Positions 34,886 through 43,762 of a stretch of DNA of 64,000 bases are shown one piece after another. Numbering within the stretch: position 1 is the stretch's first letter; the number at the start of each line of letters is the position of its first letter. Below the pieces are notes generated by a model. That model ran no database searches, was not told the origin of the DNA, and saw only the letters and a list, made by a program, of their open reading frames with translations. The position numbers and the translations under genes are program-made. This DNA is from Gaetbulibacter_A sp043876815. Its GTDB lineage: Bacteria; Bacteroidota; Bacteroidia; Flavobacteriales; Flavobacteriaceae. The DNA is taken from positions 1-64,000 of the forward strand of contig NZ_JBAWKA010000003.1 of assembly GCF_043876815.1 (NCBI RefSeq), read 5' to 3'.

Positions 34886-36901
34886 ATGAAAAAAATCATT
34901 TTACTTTTCGCTTTACTCAACATAACGCTGGCGCGTGCACAAATATTTGAGCCTGTAAAGTGGTCTACCTCTGTAGAGAAATTATCAGATAAAGAATACA
35001 AGCTAATTTCAAAAGCTACCATTGATACAGGATGGCACCTATATTCTCAAAATGTCCCTGAAGGCGGCCCTATACCCACCACATTTACCTATAATATGTT
35101 GAATGGACAAGCAAACTTAGTTGGGAATACAATTGAGGAAAAAGGTCACACGGTAAATGATCCAGTTTTTAAAATGACGATCAAATTTTTCGAAAACAGT
35201 GCTAGTTTCATACAAAAGGTTACAGTGGCTCCTAATGTAAGCGCCATTAAAGGAACTGTAGAGTTCATGGCTTGTAATGATGAAAGGTGTACACCTCCAA
35301 ACGAGGCGGAACTGGTATTCAACTTGGATAGCTCAATAGGAACGAGCAGTATTAAAGAACCTGGACCTATTGTAGACAATAATGAAGTAAATAGTGAGCT
35401 TTATGGACTCTCTCCAAAAGATATCATCAAACCTGACGCATCCCAGGAGAATCCTGAAATAATTGTATCAAACGCTAAGAGTACTAGCAAAACATTGTGG
35501 AGTATTTTCGGACTTGGTTTCTTAGGGGGGTTATTGGCCTTATTAACACCCTGCGTGTTTCCAATGATACCTTTAACTGTGAGCTTTTTCACAAAGAGCA
35601 GTGGGCAACGTAAAAGTTCAGGAATATCTAAAGCCTTGCTTTATGGCTTTTTTATACTAGCTGTTTATATCCTTTTAAGTGTGCCATTTCATTTACTGGA
35701 TTCTGTGAACCCAGATATTTTAAATGAAATCTCCACGAATGTTTGGTTGAATGTCATTTTCTTTGCGATTTTCTTATTCTTTGCCTTTTCATTCTTTGGT
35801 TATTACGAATTAACCCTGCCTTCGAGTTGGACCAACAAGACCACAAAAGGTGAAAATGCAGGTGGATTAATAGGGATCTTTTTTATGGCCCTAACCTTAG
35901 CAATCGTTTCTTTTTCTTGTACTGGTCCTATTTTAGGCTCTTTGTTGGCAGGATCATTAACTGCTGATGGAGGTGCTTGGCAGTTAACCGCTGGAATGAC
36001 AGGCTTTGGTGTATCATTGGGCTTGCCTTTCGCTCTATTTGCCATGTTTCCAAATATGATGAATGCCTTACCAAAATCGGGAGGTTGGTTAAATACAACC
36101 AAAGTTATTCTGGGATTTCTCGAACTTGCTCTGGCATTTAAATTTTTGTCAAATGCCGATCTGGTTCAACACTGGGGTATTTTAAAAATTGAGCCATTCC
36201 TCATTATTTGGATTGTTATTTTTGGAGGACTAGCCTTGTATTTATTTGGAAAAATCAATTTTCCACATGATTCCCCAATTAAAAAATTGTCATTTTCAAG
36301 AATAGCCGGTGGAGTTTTGGTAGCATCGTTCGTCATTTACTTAGCCTCAGGTTTTATGGTAAACAAAGAAACTAAAACATTCTCCTCCTTAACGCTATTG
36401 AGTGGTTTGGCGCCACCTGTGGGATATAGCTTTTTGTATCCGAACGATTGCCCGAACAATTTAACGTGTTTTAAAGATTTAAAAACGGGTATCGCCTATG
36501 CTAAAAAAGTCAATAAACCTATCATGTTGGATTTTACGGGTTACGCCTGTGTAAATTGTAGAAAAATGGAAGAGCATGTTTGGTCAAATCCAACTATTGA
36601 TAATTATTTAAGAAATAATTATGTGTTAATTTCATTATATGTGGATGATAAGAAAGTACTTCCTGAAGACCAGCAGATCATGGTGAACAGGGTCAATGGA
36701 GGAACTAGGCAATTAAAGAACTTCGGACATAAATGGGCAAACTTTCAAACGCAGTTCTTCCAGACCAACTCACAACCTTATTATGTGTTGCTAAGTTCGG
36801 ATGGGAAAGAAGTTTTAAACGAGCCCGTAGGATACACTCCCAATACTGATAATTATGCTAAGTTCCTCGAGCAAGGCTTAAAGATTTTCAATAATAAGTA
36901 A
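34886..36901 (+). CDS. DsbD-like thiol-disulfide transporter (cytochrome c biogenesis TM domain plus thioredoxin)
   Basis: 671 residues. A signal peptide (LLFALLNITLARAQ) is followed by an N-terminal DsbD-type periplasmic domain (about 20-150) with two cysteines (MACNDERCTPP). The membrane domain of about eight helices (about 205-495) has the conserved CcdA/DsbD cysteines in LTPCVFPMIPL (Cys223) and FSCTGPILGSL (Cys345). The C-terminal thioredoxin-like domain has CVNC (Cys555, Cys558). DsbD carries electrons from cytoplasmic thioredoxin across the inner membrane to periplasmic reductases. Here it could feed the two TlpA-like lipoproteins encoded upstream. It is 24 bp downstream of the M16 peptidase and 6 bp upstream of the PLP enzyme, so all three are co-transcribed. 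Confidence 0.93.
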   Translation: MKKIILLFALLNITLARAQIFEPVKWSTSVEKLSDKEYKLISKATIDTGWHLYSQNVPEGGPIPTTFTYNMLNGQANLVGNTIEEKGHTVNDPVFKMTIKFFENSASFIQKVTVAPNVSAIKGTVEFMACNDERCTPPNEAELVFNLDSSIGTSSIKEPGPIVDNNEVNSELYGLSPKDIIKPDASQENPEIIVSNAKSTSKTLWSIFGLGFLGGLLALLTPCVFPMIPLTVSFFTKSSGQRKSSGISKALLYGFFILAVYILLSVPFHLLDSVNPDILNEISTNVWLNVIFFAIFLFFAFSFFGYYELTLPSSWTNKTTKGENAGGLIGIFFMALTLAIVSFSCTGPILGSLLAGSLTADGGAWQLTAGMTGFGVSLGLPFALFAMFPNMMNALPKSGGWLNTTKVILGFLELALAFKFLSNADLVQHWGILKIEPFLIIWIVIFGGLALYLFGKINFPHDSPIKKLSFSRIAGGVLVASFVIYLASGFMVNKETKTFSSLTLLSGLAPPVGYSFLYPNDCPNNLTCFKDLKTGIAYAKKVNKPIMLDFTGYACVNCRKMEEHVWSNPTIDNYLRNNYVLISLYVDDKKVLPEDQQIMVNRVNGGTRQLKNFGHKWANFQTQFFQTNSQPYYVLLSSDGKEVLNEPVGYTPNTDNYAKFLEQGLKIFNNK

Positions 36902-36907
36902 TTAAGG

Positions 36908-38395
36908 ATGAGAACTGTTTCCGAGGTATCGAAGCTTGAGCTCTATTTTTCAAAGTTCAGAAAGAATATTATTGGTATTGATACTGAATTTGATACGCCC
37001 TATGGCAGGAAAAAAATAGTTTATTGCGATTGGACTGCAAGCGGCAGACTGTATAGGCCGATAGAAGATAAATTAATGAATGTCTTTGGTCCCTTTGTTG
37101 CCAATACCCATACTGAAACGTCAACCACAGGTGCCGCCATGACCTTGGCATATCACGAGGCCAGAGATATGATCAAACAACATGTGAATGCTAATGAAGA
37201 TGACGTTTTGATCACCTATGGCTCCGGAATGACAGGCGTTGTTAATAAATTCCAGCGTATACTTGGATTAAAGGTTTCTGAGAACCTCAAGGATCATACT
37301 AAGATCCCTGAGGAAAAACGTCCCATAGTATTCATTTCTCATATGGAGCATCATTCTAATCAAACCTCTTGGCTGGAGACCATTGCCGATGTTGTGGTTG
37401 TACCCGCCAAAGAAAATGGTTTGATCTGTTTAGAGGAGTTCGAGACTTGTTTAAAGAAACATGAAACCAGACCACTTAAGATAACGTCTATTACAGCTTG
37501 CTCCAATGTCACAGGTATTAAAACAAATTATCATGATATCGCGGCACTTACGCACAGATACAATGGACTTTGCTTTGTAGACTTTGCCTGCTCGGCACCC
37601 TATGTAGAAATTAATATGCACCCAGAAAATAATGAGGGTTATTTGGATGCCATATACTTCTCACCCCATAAGTTTCTTGGTGGCCCTGGAAGTTCTGGAG
37701 TATTATTATTCAACAAAAAGTTATACAAGAACCTGGTGCCCGACAACCCTGGAGGAGGGACAGTAAGTTATACCAATCCATGGGGAGATCATGATTATTT
37801 CGATGATGTTGAGATGAGAGAAGATGGGGGTACACCTGCATTTTTGCAAACCATCAAGGTTGCCTTATCTATGCAGTTAAAGGAAAAAATGGGCGTAAAG
37901 AATATTCATGCAAGGGAAGCAGAGATTAATCACAGAATCTTTAATACACTAGAGCGTTTAGATAAAGTATCAATATTAGCTTCAGAGCATAAAGATAGGC
38001 TAGGGATCTTTTCATTTTATTTTGAAGACTTTCATTTTAATTTAGTCGTAAAGATTCTAAACGATAGGTTCGGAATTCAAACCAGAGGAGGTTGCTCCTG
38101 TGCGGGTACCTATGGCCATTATTTGTTAAATGTTGATCAACAAACGTCAAAAGCAATTGAACAACAAATCTTGGAGGGCTGCAATACCGAAAAACCAGGA
38201 TGGGTTCGTTTGTCTATACACCCTACCATGACAGATGATGAAATTAATTTTATCTGTGAGGCTTTGGTTGAACTGGATGCAAATATTGAGGAATGGTCAA
38301 AGGATTATAAGTATGATCCTGATAAAAACGATTTCGTTCATATAAGCTTTAAATCTATTGAACCAGAAATGGTTAATACGTGGTTTAGATTTTAA
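36908..38395 (+). CDS. Class V aminotransferase-fold PLP enzyme (cysteine desulfurase-like)
   Basis: 495 residues, cytoplasmic. The fold-type I PLP enzyme motifs are clear: TETSTTGAAMT near the N-terminus, HMEHHSNQTSW, FVDFACSAPY with the PLP-contacting Asp, and the Schiff-base lysine in YFSPHKFLGGPGSSG (Lys255). A loop RGGCSCAGTYGHYLL (Cys396, Cys398) sits where SufS-type cysteine desulfurases carry their catalytic Cys. It is longer than SufS (about 405 residues) because of an extended N-terminus and middle. A role in releasing sulfur from cysteine or a related substrate is possible. Its tight linkage (6 bp) to the DsbD-like gene supports a sulfur or thiol theme, but the substrate is unknown. 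Confidence 0.85.
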   Translation: MRTVSEVSKLELYFSKFRKNIIGIDTEFDTPYGRKKIVYCDWTASGRLYRPIEDKLMNVFGPFVANTHTETSTTGAAMTLAYHEARDMIKQHVNANEDDVLITYGSGMTGVVNKFQRILGLKVSENLKDHTKIPEEKRPIVFISHMEHHSNQTSWLETIADVVVVPAKENGLICLEEFETCLKKHETRPLKITSITACSNVTGIKTNYHDIAALTHRYNGLCFVDFACSAPYVEINMHPENNEGYLDAIYFSPHKFLGGPGSSGVLLFNKKLYKNLVPDNPGGGTVSYTNPWGDHDYFDDVEMREDGGTPAFLQTIKVALSMQLKEKMGVKNIHAREAEINHRIFNTLERLDKVSILASEHKDRLGIFSFYFEDFHFNLVVKILNDRFGIQTRGGCSCAGTYGHYLLNVDQQTSKAIEQQILEGCNTEKPGWVRLSIHPTMTDDEINFICEALVELDANIEEWSKDYKYDPDKNDFVHISFKSIEPEMVNTWFRF

Positions 38396-38537
38396 ATCTA
38401 TACAAGCAAAACTTTTGAAAAGTAGTCCTGTAAACGATTTAATACAATGAATGTGGCTAAAACAGTTAGCAATTAAATTGCTTGCAAATAATTTGAAAGA
38501 TTTTTTCTAAAACTAAATGGCTCAAAGCTATTTTAAA

Positions 38538-38568
38538 TTTCAATTTATTTAAAAATTAACTATTTTAG
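38538..38568 (+). promoter_or_regulatory. Candidate Bacteroidota promoter for the propeller protein gene
   Basis: tattttag (38561-38568) resembles the -7 box TAnnTTTG and lies 19 bases after tttc, a partial -33 box. It ends 18 bases before the start codon at 38587. Confidence 0.4.
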
Positions 38569-38586
38569 TTGAAAAAAAAACATATT

Positions 38587-40047
38587 ATGAAAAAAATTCT
38601 TACTATACTAATCTTTTTACCAGTATTTGGTATAAGTCAAACACAAATTGGTACTTCAATTTTTGGAACAACCAGCGGTGATGCATTTGGTTGGTCGTTA
38701 AGCAATAATAATTTAGGTGATATTATGGCAGTTGGCTCTCCTAATTCTGATGTAAACGGATCTAATTCAGGGCAAGTACGTGTTTATCAGAATCAATCAG
38801 GTTCCTGGGTTCAATTAGGCCAAAACATTAATGGAGAAGCTGCAGGCGATGAATTTGGGTGGTCCATTAGTTTAAGTTCAGATGGTAATGTACTAGCTAT
38901 TGGGTCTCCAAATAATGATACAAATGGAAACGATGCTGGATATGTAAGGGTTTTTCAGTATCAATCAAATAGTTGGGTGCAAATAGGTCAAAATATTTTA
39001 GGCACTGCGGCCGGTGATGGATCAGGGTATTCCGTAAAATTGAATTCAGATGGAAGTATTTTAGCTATAAGTTCATATTTAAATAATTTAAGTACTGGGC
39101 GAGTACGTGTTTATCAGAATCAATCAAGTACTTGGGTTCAATTAGGAACAGATATCACAGGAATAAATTCAGGAGATGAGTTTGGTAGATCAGTAAGTTT
39201 AAGTGGTGATGGTAGTATCTTGGGTGTTGGTGCAACCGGAAGCAGTACAAATGGTTCACGGGCAGGTCAAATTCGAGTATTTCAGAACCAGGCTGGTAAT
39301 TGGACACAAATAGGCTCTACTATCAATGGGGCTAACGCCGGAGACCAACTAGGTCATGCCGTTAGTTTAAATAATGCCGGCGATATTATGGCTGTTGGCG
39401 CAAATCGATTTGATGGTTCTGGAATAGATTCTGGTTCAGTAAAGGTTTACGAAAATCAAGCGAACAACTGGATCCAATTAGGTCAGGATATTTTTGGGGA
39501 AAGTGGAGGTGATCGATCTGGTCAGTCCGTTAGTTTGAACAGTGATGGTTCTGTTTTGGCTATCGGATCTAATCTAAACAGCAACAACGGATCAGCCGCT
39601 GGAAATACACGGGTTTTCCAGTTCCAATCTACTAATTGGGTTCAAATTGGACAGGATATTGATGGTGACGCATCTGGAGACGTATCCGGATGGTCTGTTT
39701 CGCTAAGTGGTGATAATCAGATCCTGGCCATTGGTGCGCCTGCAAATGATGGTAATGGCGCCGGATCAGGCCAGGTTAGAGTTTATGATCTAAACGAAAC
39801 GCTTGGGATAAACAATCAAGACTTAGCCTACCTCAATGTTTACCCTAATCCAACGAAAAATATAATTAACATAAAGTTACCGAATAATGTTACACTTAAA
39901 AGTTTACGAATTGTCAATAATTTGGGAAAATTGGTGTTAACTCCGGAAAGTAAAATAATTAATACTTCCACCTTATCGACAGGTTTATATTATCTTATTA
40001 TTGAAACAGATCAGGGAAATACTACGAAAAAACTGATAATAGAATGA
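38587..40047 (+). CDS. T9SS type A secreted protein with seven propeller-like repeats
   Basis: 486 residues from the ATG at 38587, chosen because it starts directly before the signal peptide (MKKILTILIFLPVFGISQ); an in-frame TTG six codons upstream is less likely. The body is seven repeats of about 56 residues, each with GDxFGxSVSLSxDGSxLAIG, then NDxNGxxxGxVRVYQNQ and WVQLGQxIxG. Seven such WD/FG-GAP/kelch-like units suggest a complete seven-bladed beta-propeller. The last ~75 residues form a T9SS type A sorting domain (YLNVYPNPTKNIINI ... LSTGLYYLIIETDQGNTTKKLIIE). The protein should be exported across the outer membrane and cell-attached or released; its ligand is unknown. Confidence 0.9.
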   Translation: MKKILTILIFLPVFGISQTQIGTSIFGTTSGDAFGWSLSNNNLGDIMAVGSPNSDVNGSNSGQVRVYQNQSGSWVQLGQNINGEAAGDEFGWSISLSSDGNVLAIGSPNNDTNGNDAGYVRVFQYQSNSWVQIGQNILGTAAGDGSGYSVKLNSDGSILAISSYLNNLSTGRVRVYQNQSSTWVQLGTDITGINSGDEFGRSVSLSGDGSILGVGATGSSTNGSRAGQIRVFQNQAGNWTQIGSTINGANAGDQLGHAVSLNNAGDIMAVGANRFDGSGIDSGSVKVYENQANNWIQLGQDIFGESGGDRSGQSVSLNSDGSVLAIGSNLNSNNGSAAGNTRVFQFQSTNWVQIGQDIDGDASGDVSGWSVSLSGDNQILAIGAPANDGNGAGSGQVRVYDLNETLGINNQDLAYLNVYPNPTKNIINIKLPNNVTLKSLRIVNNLGKLVLTPESKIINTSTLSTGLYYLIIETDQGNTTKKLIIE

Positions 40048-40269
40048 TCGAAAAAATGGTTAGAATTTATATACAATAAACCTATTAAAAATTCTCAATC
40101 CTTAATGATTGTTCGAAACCCGAAAAGCACAAACTGGCCTGTTAGAAACGATATCGCTCACATAACCTTTATTCCTAATAGGATTGAGGAGGCTAAAAAG
40201 TGGTTTATCCTTTAGCTTTCGGATAACGTTAAATACCGAATAAAAAACAACTTTTTAAAAATGAATATA

Positions 40270-41370
40270 ATGAATATTGGAGTTCCTATTGAGATTAAGA
40301 ATAATGAAAACCGTGTGGGGATGACGCCTTCCGGTGTTTTTGAATTGACGAAACGAAATCACACGGTCTACATTCAGAAAAATGCAGGTAATAACAGTGG
40401 TTTTTTGGATGACGATTATAAAGAAGTTGGTGCTATTATTCTTGATACTATTGAAGAAGTATATGCATCTGCCGATATGATCGTAAAGGTGAAGGAACCT
40501 ATTGAACCTGAGTATAAATTGATCAGAGAAGATCAGGTAGTTTTTACTTATTTCCATTTTGCTTCAAGTGAAGTACTTACCAAAGCGATGATAGAAAGTA
40601 AAGCGGTTTGTATCGCTTATGAAACTGTTGAAGATAAAGACGGTAGTTTACCATTATTGATCCCGATGTCTGAAGTTGCCGGGCGTATGTCTGTGCAACA
40701 AGGTGCAAAATATTTAGAAAAACCTATTATGGGTCGTGGTATCTTGTTGGGTGGCGTTCCTGGAGTACCTCCTGCCAAAGTTCTTATTTTAGGAGCGGGT
40801 GTCGTAGGGATTCAAGCAGCACGTATGGCAGCCGGATTGGGTGCTAACGTATTTATCATGGATATCAACATGAAAGCTTTACGTTATGTTAGTGATATCA
40901 TGCCTAATAACGTGATCAGTGAATTTTCAAGTGAATACAACATCAGAAAACATATCAAAGATGCTGACTTGATTATTGGAGGGGTCTTAATTAAAGGCGC
41001 TAAAGCACCGAAGTTGATTACCCGTGATATGTTGAAAGAAATGCAACCCGGAACCGTCATGGTGGATGTTGCTGTAGATCAGGGGGGTTGTTTCGAAACC
41101 ACGGTGCCAACCACGCACCAGGATCCTACGTATATTATTGATGATGTCGTACATTATTCCGTTGCGAATATGCCGGGAGCTGTACCTTACACCTCTACGA
41201 TGGCGTTAACGAATGTTACCCTTCCTTATGTGATCAGGTTAGCTGATATGGGTTGGAAAAAAGCGTGTAAAACGGATAAGTCTTTATCGAAAGGCTTAAA
41301 CATCGTAAAAGGAAAAATTGTTTATCCTGAGATTGCTGAAGCTTTTGATATGAGTCTAAACTTAGTTTAA
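40270..41370 (+). CDS. ald: Alanine dehydrogenase
   Basis: 366 residues from the ATG at 40270, giving the family-typical start MNIGVPIEIKNNENRVGMTPSGV; an ATG three codons upstream is also in frame. It catalyses NAD-dependent interconversion of L-alanine with pyruvate and ammonia in the cytoplasm. Visible motifs are the substrate-site region KVKEPIEPEYKLIREDQVVFTYFHFA, the dinucleotide-binding loop ILGAGVVGIQAARMAAGLGANV with the following Asp (FIMDIN), and the C-terminal VANMPGAVPYTSTMAL. Length agrees with known Ald (about 370). It is a single-gene unit closed by the terminator at 41437. Confidence 0.96.
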   Translation: MNIGVPIEIKNNENRVGMTPSGVFELTKRNHTVYIQKNAGNNSGFLDDDYKEVGAIILDTIEEVYASADMIVKVKEPIEPEYKLIREDQVVFTYFHFASSEVLTKAMIESKAVCIAYETVEDKDGSLPLLIPMSEVAGRMSVQQGAKYLEKPIMGRGILLGGVPGVPPAKVLILGAGVVGIQAARMAAGLGANVFIMDINMKALRYVSDIMPNNVISEFSSEYNIRKHIKDADLIIGGVLIKGAKAPKLITRDMLKEMQPGTVMVDVAVDQGGCFETTVPTTHQDPTYIIDDVVHYSVANMPGAVPYTSTMALTNVTLPYVIRLADMGWKKACKTDKSLSKGLNIVKGKIVYPEIAEAFDMSLNLV

Positions 41371-41436
41371 AAAAATTCTTATTAATTAAAAAAGGTTACC
41401 AATTAACATCGTATATTAAGAGTTAAAAAGAAACCT

Positions 41437-41467
41437 AGGTCATACAATAATGTAATTTGTATGACCT
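41437..41467 (+). terminator. Terminator-like hairpin after ald
   Basis: Perfect 11-bp arms aggtcatacaa and ttgtatgacct around taatgtaat, 66 bases after the ald stop and followed by tctttaat. Confidence 0.8.
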
Positions 41468-41809
41468 TCTTTAATGCCATCATTAAACGATGGAAAATTC
41501 AATATCAGAAATTCAAATAAGTTATACCCCAAGAAAATTATCTATAAACTTTATATTACATTTATTTATCAGGCATGTTGGCTTTTTTTATGTAATTGGA
41601 ACCAATCTCTTGATACCTTTAGTTATACATGCTATAGTCCATTACCATTATAAGGGGATCTATTTAGCATCCTTTAAAACAAATTTTCATAGAAGTTTGA
41701 AAGATGGTGTTTTCAAGCAAAAACTTATGTATTGTACATAAATCCTACATTTATAAAAACAAAAAATCCGTAAATCATTGAATATCAATTATATTACGAA
41801 TTTTGTCTG
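41468..41809. other. Non-coding stretch between ald terminator and tRNA-Leu
   Basis: An 83-codon + strand frame at 41490-41741 exists but starts right behind a terminator and looks unlike a real protein (see rejected list). I see no other feature. Confidence 0.5.
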
Positions 41810-41891
41810 TACTCAAGGTGGGAATCGAACCCACACTTCCGAAGAAACTGGATTTTGAATCCAGCGCGTCTACCAATTCCGCCACTTGAGC
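41810..41891 (-). tRNA. tRNA-Leu (anticodon CAA)
   Basis: Read on the minus strand, the sequence starts gctcaagtggcggaattgg, a leucine-type D-arm, and ends in the T-arm ggttcgattcccacc followed by the 3' acceptor strand cttgagt. The acceptor pairs gctcaag with cttgagt (terminal G-U). The anticodon stem ctgga/tccag encloses ttcaaaa, giving anticodon CAA for UUG codons. A variable arm is present, as expected for class II tRNA-Leu. CCA is not encoded. Confidence 0.95.
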
Positions 41892-41953
41892 ATTTCGGGC
41901 TACAAAAATAGATATTTTTTCTAAATCTCCATTAAAAATTAAAGACAATATAC

Positions 41954-41983
41954 TTTCAAGGTAAAAATAAATGTCTAAATTTG
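41954..41983 (+). promoter_or_regulatory. Candidate Bacteroidota promoter for prs
   Basis: A perfect -7 box of TAnnTTTG type (taaatttg, 41976-41983) lies 18 bases after tttc (41954-41957), a near match to the -33 TTTG. The start codon of prs is 51 bases downstream of the -7 box. Confidence 0.6.
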
Positions 41984-42034
41984 CACCTCGTTAAAAAACA
42001 GACCGTTTTAACGCTAGAAAACAAGTTAATAGCC

Positions 42035-42976
42035 ATGCCTATCGTAATAACAGAAGCTAAAATTTTTGCGTGTACGCAGAGTAAAGTGTTAGGAGAAAAA
42101 ATAGCCAAGGCTTTTGGCGTGGATTTAGGTAAGGTGATCACCTCGACCTATAGTGATGGTGAATTTCAACCGTCATACGAAGAGTCTATTCGTGGTACCC
42201 GAATTTTTATTATCGGATCTACAAATCCCGGCCCCGAAAATTTAATGGAAATGCTTTTGATGATCGATGCAGCGAAGCGCGCTTCTGCCAGACACGTCAC
42301 AGCAGTATTACCTTATTTTGGTTGGGCCAGACAGGACAGAAAAGATAAACCTCGTGTGCCAATCGCAGCGAAATTAGTAGCAAAAATGCTTGAAGCTGCC
42401 GGTGCAACACGTATTATTACCATGGATCTACACGCCGATCAAATTCAGGGCTTTTTTGAAAAACCCGTAGATCATTTGTTCGCGTCAACGATCTTTTTAC
42501 CATATCTAAGAGAATTGAATTTGGATAACTTAACCATAGCCTCACCGGATATGGGAGGTTCTAAAAGAGCTTATGCTTATTCTAAAGCCTTACAAAGTGA
42601 TGTGGTGATCTGTTATAAACAACGTGCCAAGGCCAATGTGATCTCGCATATGGAGCTTATTGGTAATGTAGAAGGTAAAAATGTGGTGTTGGTAGATGAT
42701 ATGGTGGATACTGCGGGAACCTTAACGAAGGCAGCCGATCTGATGATGGAGCGTGGCGCATTAAGCGTAAGAGCCATTTGTACCCATCCTATTTTATCGG
42801 GGAAGGCCTATGAAAATATAAATAACTCAAAATTGGAAGAATTGATCGTTACAGATTCTATTCCTGTGAAACCATTAAGTGATAAGATCAGAGTATTGAG
42901 TTGTGCGAATTTGTTTGCTGAGGTGATGGAGAAAGTACACAACAACCAATCGATAGCATCCAATTTTATAATGTAA
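42035..42976 (+). CDS. prs: Ribose-phosphate pyrophosphokinase (PRPP synthetase)
   Basis: 313 residues from the ATG at 42035 (MPIVITEAKIFACTQSKVLGEKIAKAFG); an in-frame TTG at 41981 falls inside the promoter -7 box and is rejected. The enzyme makes PRPP from ribose 5-phosphate and ATP for nucleotide, histidine and tryptophan synthesis. Motifs: the ATP-site region VTAVLPYFGWARQDRKDKPR, the metal-binding MDLHADQIQGFF, and the PRPP-binding loop VVLVDDMVDTAGTL. The length fits bacterial class I enzymes (about 310-320). It lies 51 bp upstream of the rplY gene, a linkage common in Flavobacteriia. Confidence 0.97.
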   Translation: MPIVITEAKIFACTQSKVLGEKIAKAFGVDLGKVITSTYSDGEFQPSYEESIRGTRIFIIGSTNPGPENLMEMLLMIDAAKRASARHVTAVLPYFGWARQDRKDKPRVPIAAKLVAKMLEAAGATRIITMDLHADQIQGFFEKPVDHLFASTIFLPYLRELNLDNLTIASPDMGGSKRAYAYSKALQSDVVICYKQRAKANVISHMELIGNVEGKNVVLVDDMVDTAGTLTKAADLMMERGALSVRAICTHPILSGKAYENINNSKLEELIVTDSIPVKPLSDKIRVLSCANLFAEVMEKVHNNQSIASNFIM

Positions 42977-43027
42977 ACCCTGCGGTGTTTGCCAAAAATG
43001 TATTTAATTAAATTATATAAATAAACA

Positions 43028-43687
43028 ATGAAGTCAATTACAATCAAAGGATCTCAAAGAGAAAGCGTGGGCAAAAAAGCAACAAAAGCCCTACGTAATG
43101 CTGGTCAGGTTCCTTGCGTATTATACGGAGGAGATAAACCATTGCATTTTTCAGCTTTAGAAAATGAATTCACACATCTGGTTTATACGCCAAACGCGCA
43201 TACCGTTGTGATTGAATTAGAAAGCGGCGAAAAATTACATGCCGTTCTTCAGGACATTCAATTTCACCCTGTGACGGATAAAATCCTTCACATCGATTTC
43301 TATCAGTTATTCGAAGACAAAGAAATCTCAATGAATATTCCGATACGCTTGGTAGGTAACTCCAGAGGTGTAAAAAATGGTGGTGTACTAAGACGTAACA
43401 ACAGAAAACTACGTGTTAAGGCGCTTCCTGCTAATTTACCTGATTTTATCGAAGTGGATATTACACCATTAAAAATTGGTGATAACGTTCAGGTGGGTGA
43501 ATTACCAACTGATGGATACCGATTCTTACACACTGATAATACAGTTGTATGCCAGATTAAAACGGCTAGAACTGCTATTGTTGATGAAGAGGAAGAAGAC
43601 GATGAATTGCTTGAAGGTGAAGAAGGAGCAGAAGGAACTGCTGCGGAAGGAGCTGAAGCATCTACTGAAGCAAAGTCTGAAGAATAG
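43028..43687 (+). CDS. rplY: 50S ribosomal protein L25/general stress protein Ctc
   Basis: 219 residues, the long (Ctc) form: an N-terminal 5S-rRNA-binding L25 domain (about 1-92, GSQRESVGKKATKALRNAGQVPCVLYGG) and a C-terminal beta domain (about 97-185), then an acidic Glu/Ala-rich tail (EEEEDDELLEGEEGAEG) typical of Bacteroidota. It binds 5S rRNA in the large ribosomal subunit. It follows prs by 51 bp and precedes pth, with a strong terminator between rplY and pth. Confidence 0.96.
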   Translation: MKSITIKGSQRESVGKKATKALRNAGQVPCVLYGGDKPLHFSALENEFTHLVYTPNAHTVVIELESGEKLHAVLQDIQFHPVTDKILHIDFYQLFEDKEISMNIPIRLVGNSRGVKNGGVLRRNNRKLRVKALPANLPDFIEVDITPLKIGDNVQVGELPTDGYRFLHTDNTVVCQIKTARTAIVDEEEEDDELLEGEEGAEGTAAEGAEASTEAKSEE

Positions 43688-43706
43688 ATCATTCTTTAAC
43701 ATAAAT

Positions 43707-43742
43707 AAAAAAAGCATTCTGTTATCAGAATGCTTTTTTTAT
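43707..43742 (+). terminator. Rho-independent terminator after rplY
   Basis: Arms aaaaaaagcattct and agaatgcttttttt around a short loop (gttatc), ending in a T-run. It lies 21 bases before the likely pth start and contains a spurious in-frame ATG for pth. Confidence 0.95.
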
Positions 43743-43762
43743 TTTTACCAAAACACCCAACT

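Noticed and set aside
29037..36901. Cytochrome c maturation (Ccs/Ccm) cluster
   Set aside because: The TlpA-like and DsbD-like genes could suggest it, but no haem-handling CcsA/CcsB or cytochrome genes are present, and DUF4369-TlpA lipoproteins have wider roles.
41490..41741. 83-codon + strand frame between the ald terminator and tRNA-Leu
   Set aside because: It begins 23 bases after a terminator, has no promoter or family resemblance, and its composition (His/Phe/Ile/Tyr-rich) fits translation of AT-rich spacer DNA. Not called, though a conserved homologue would change this.
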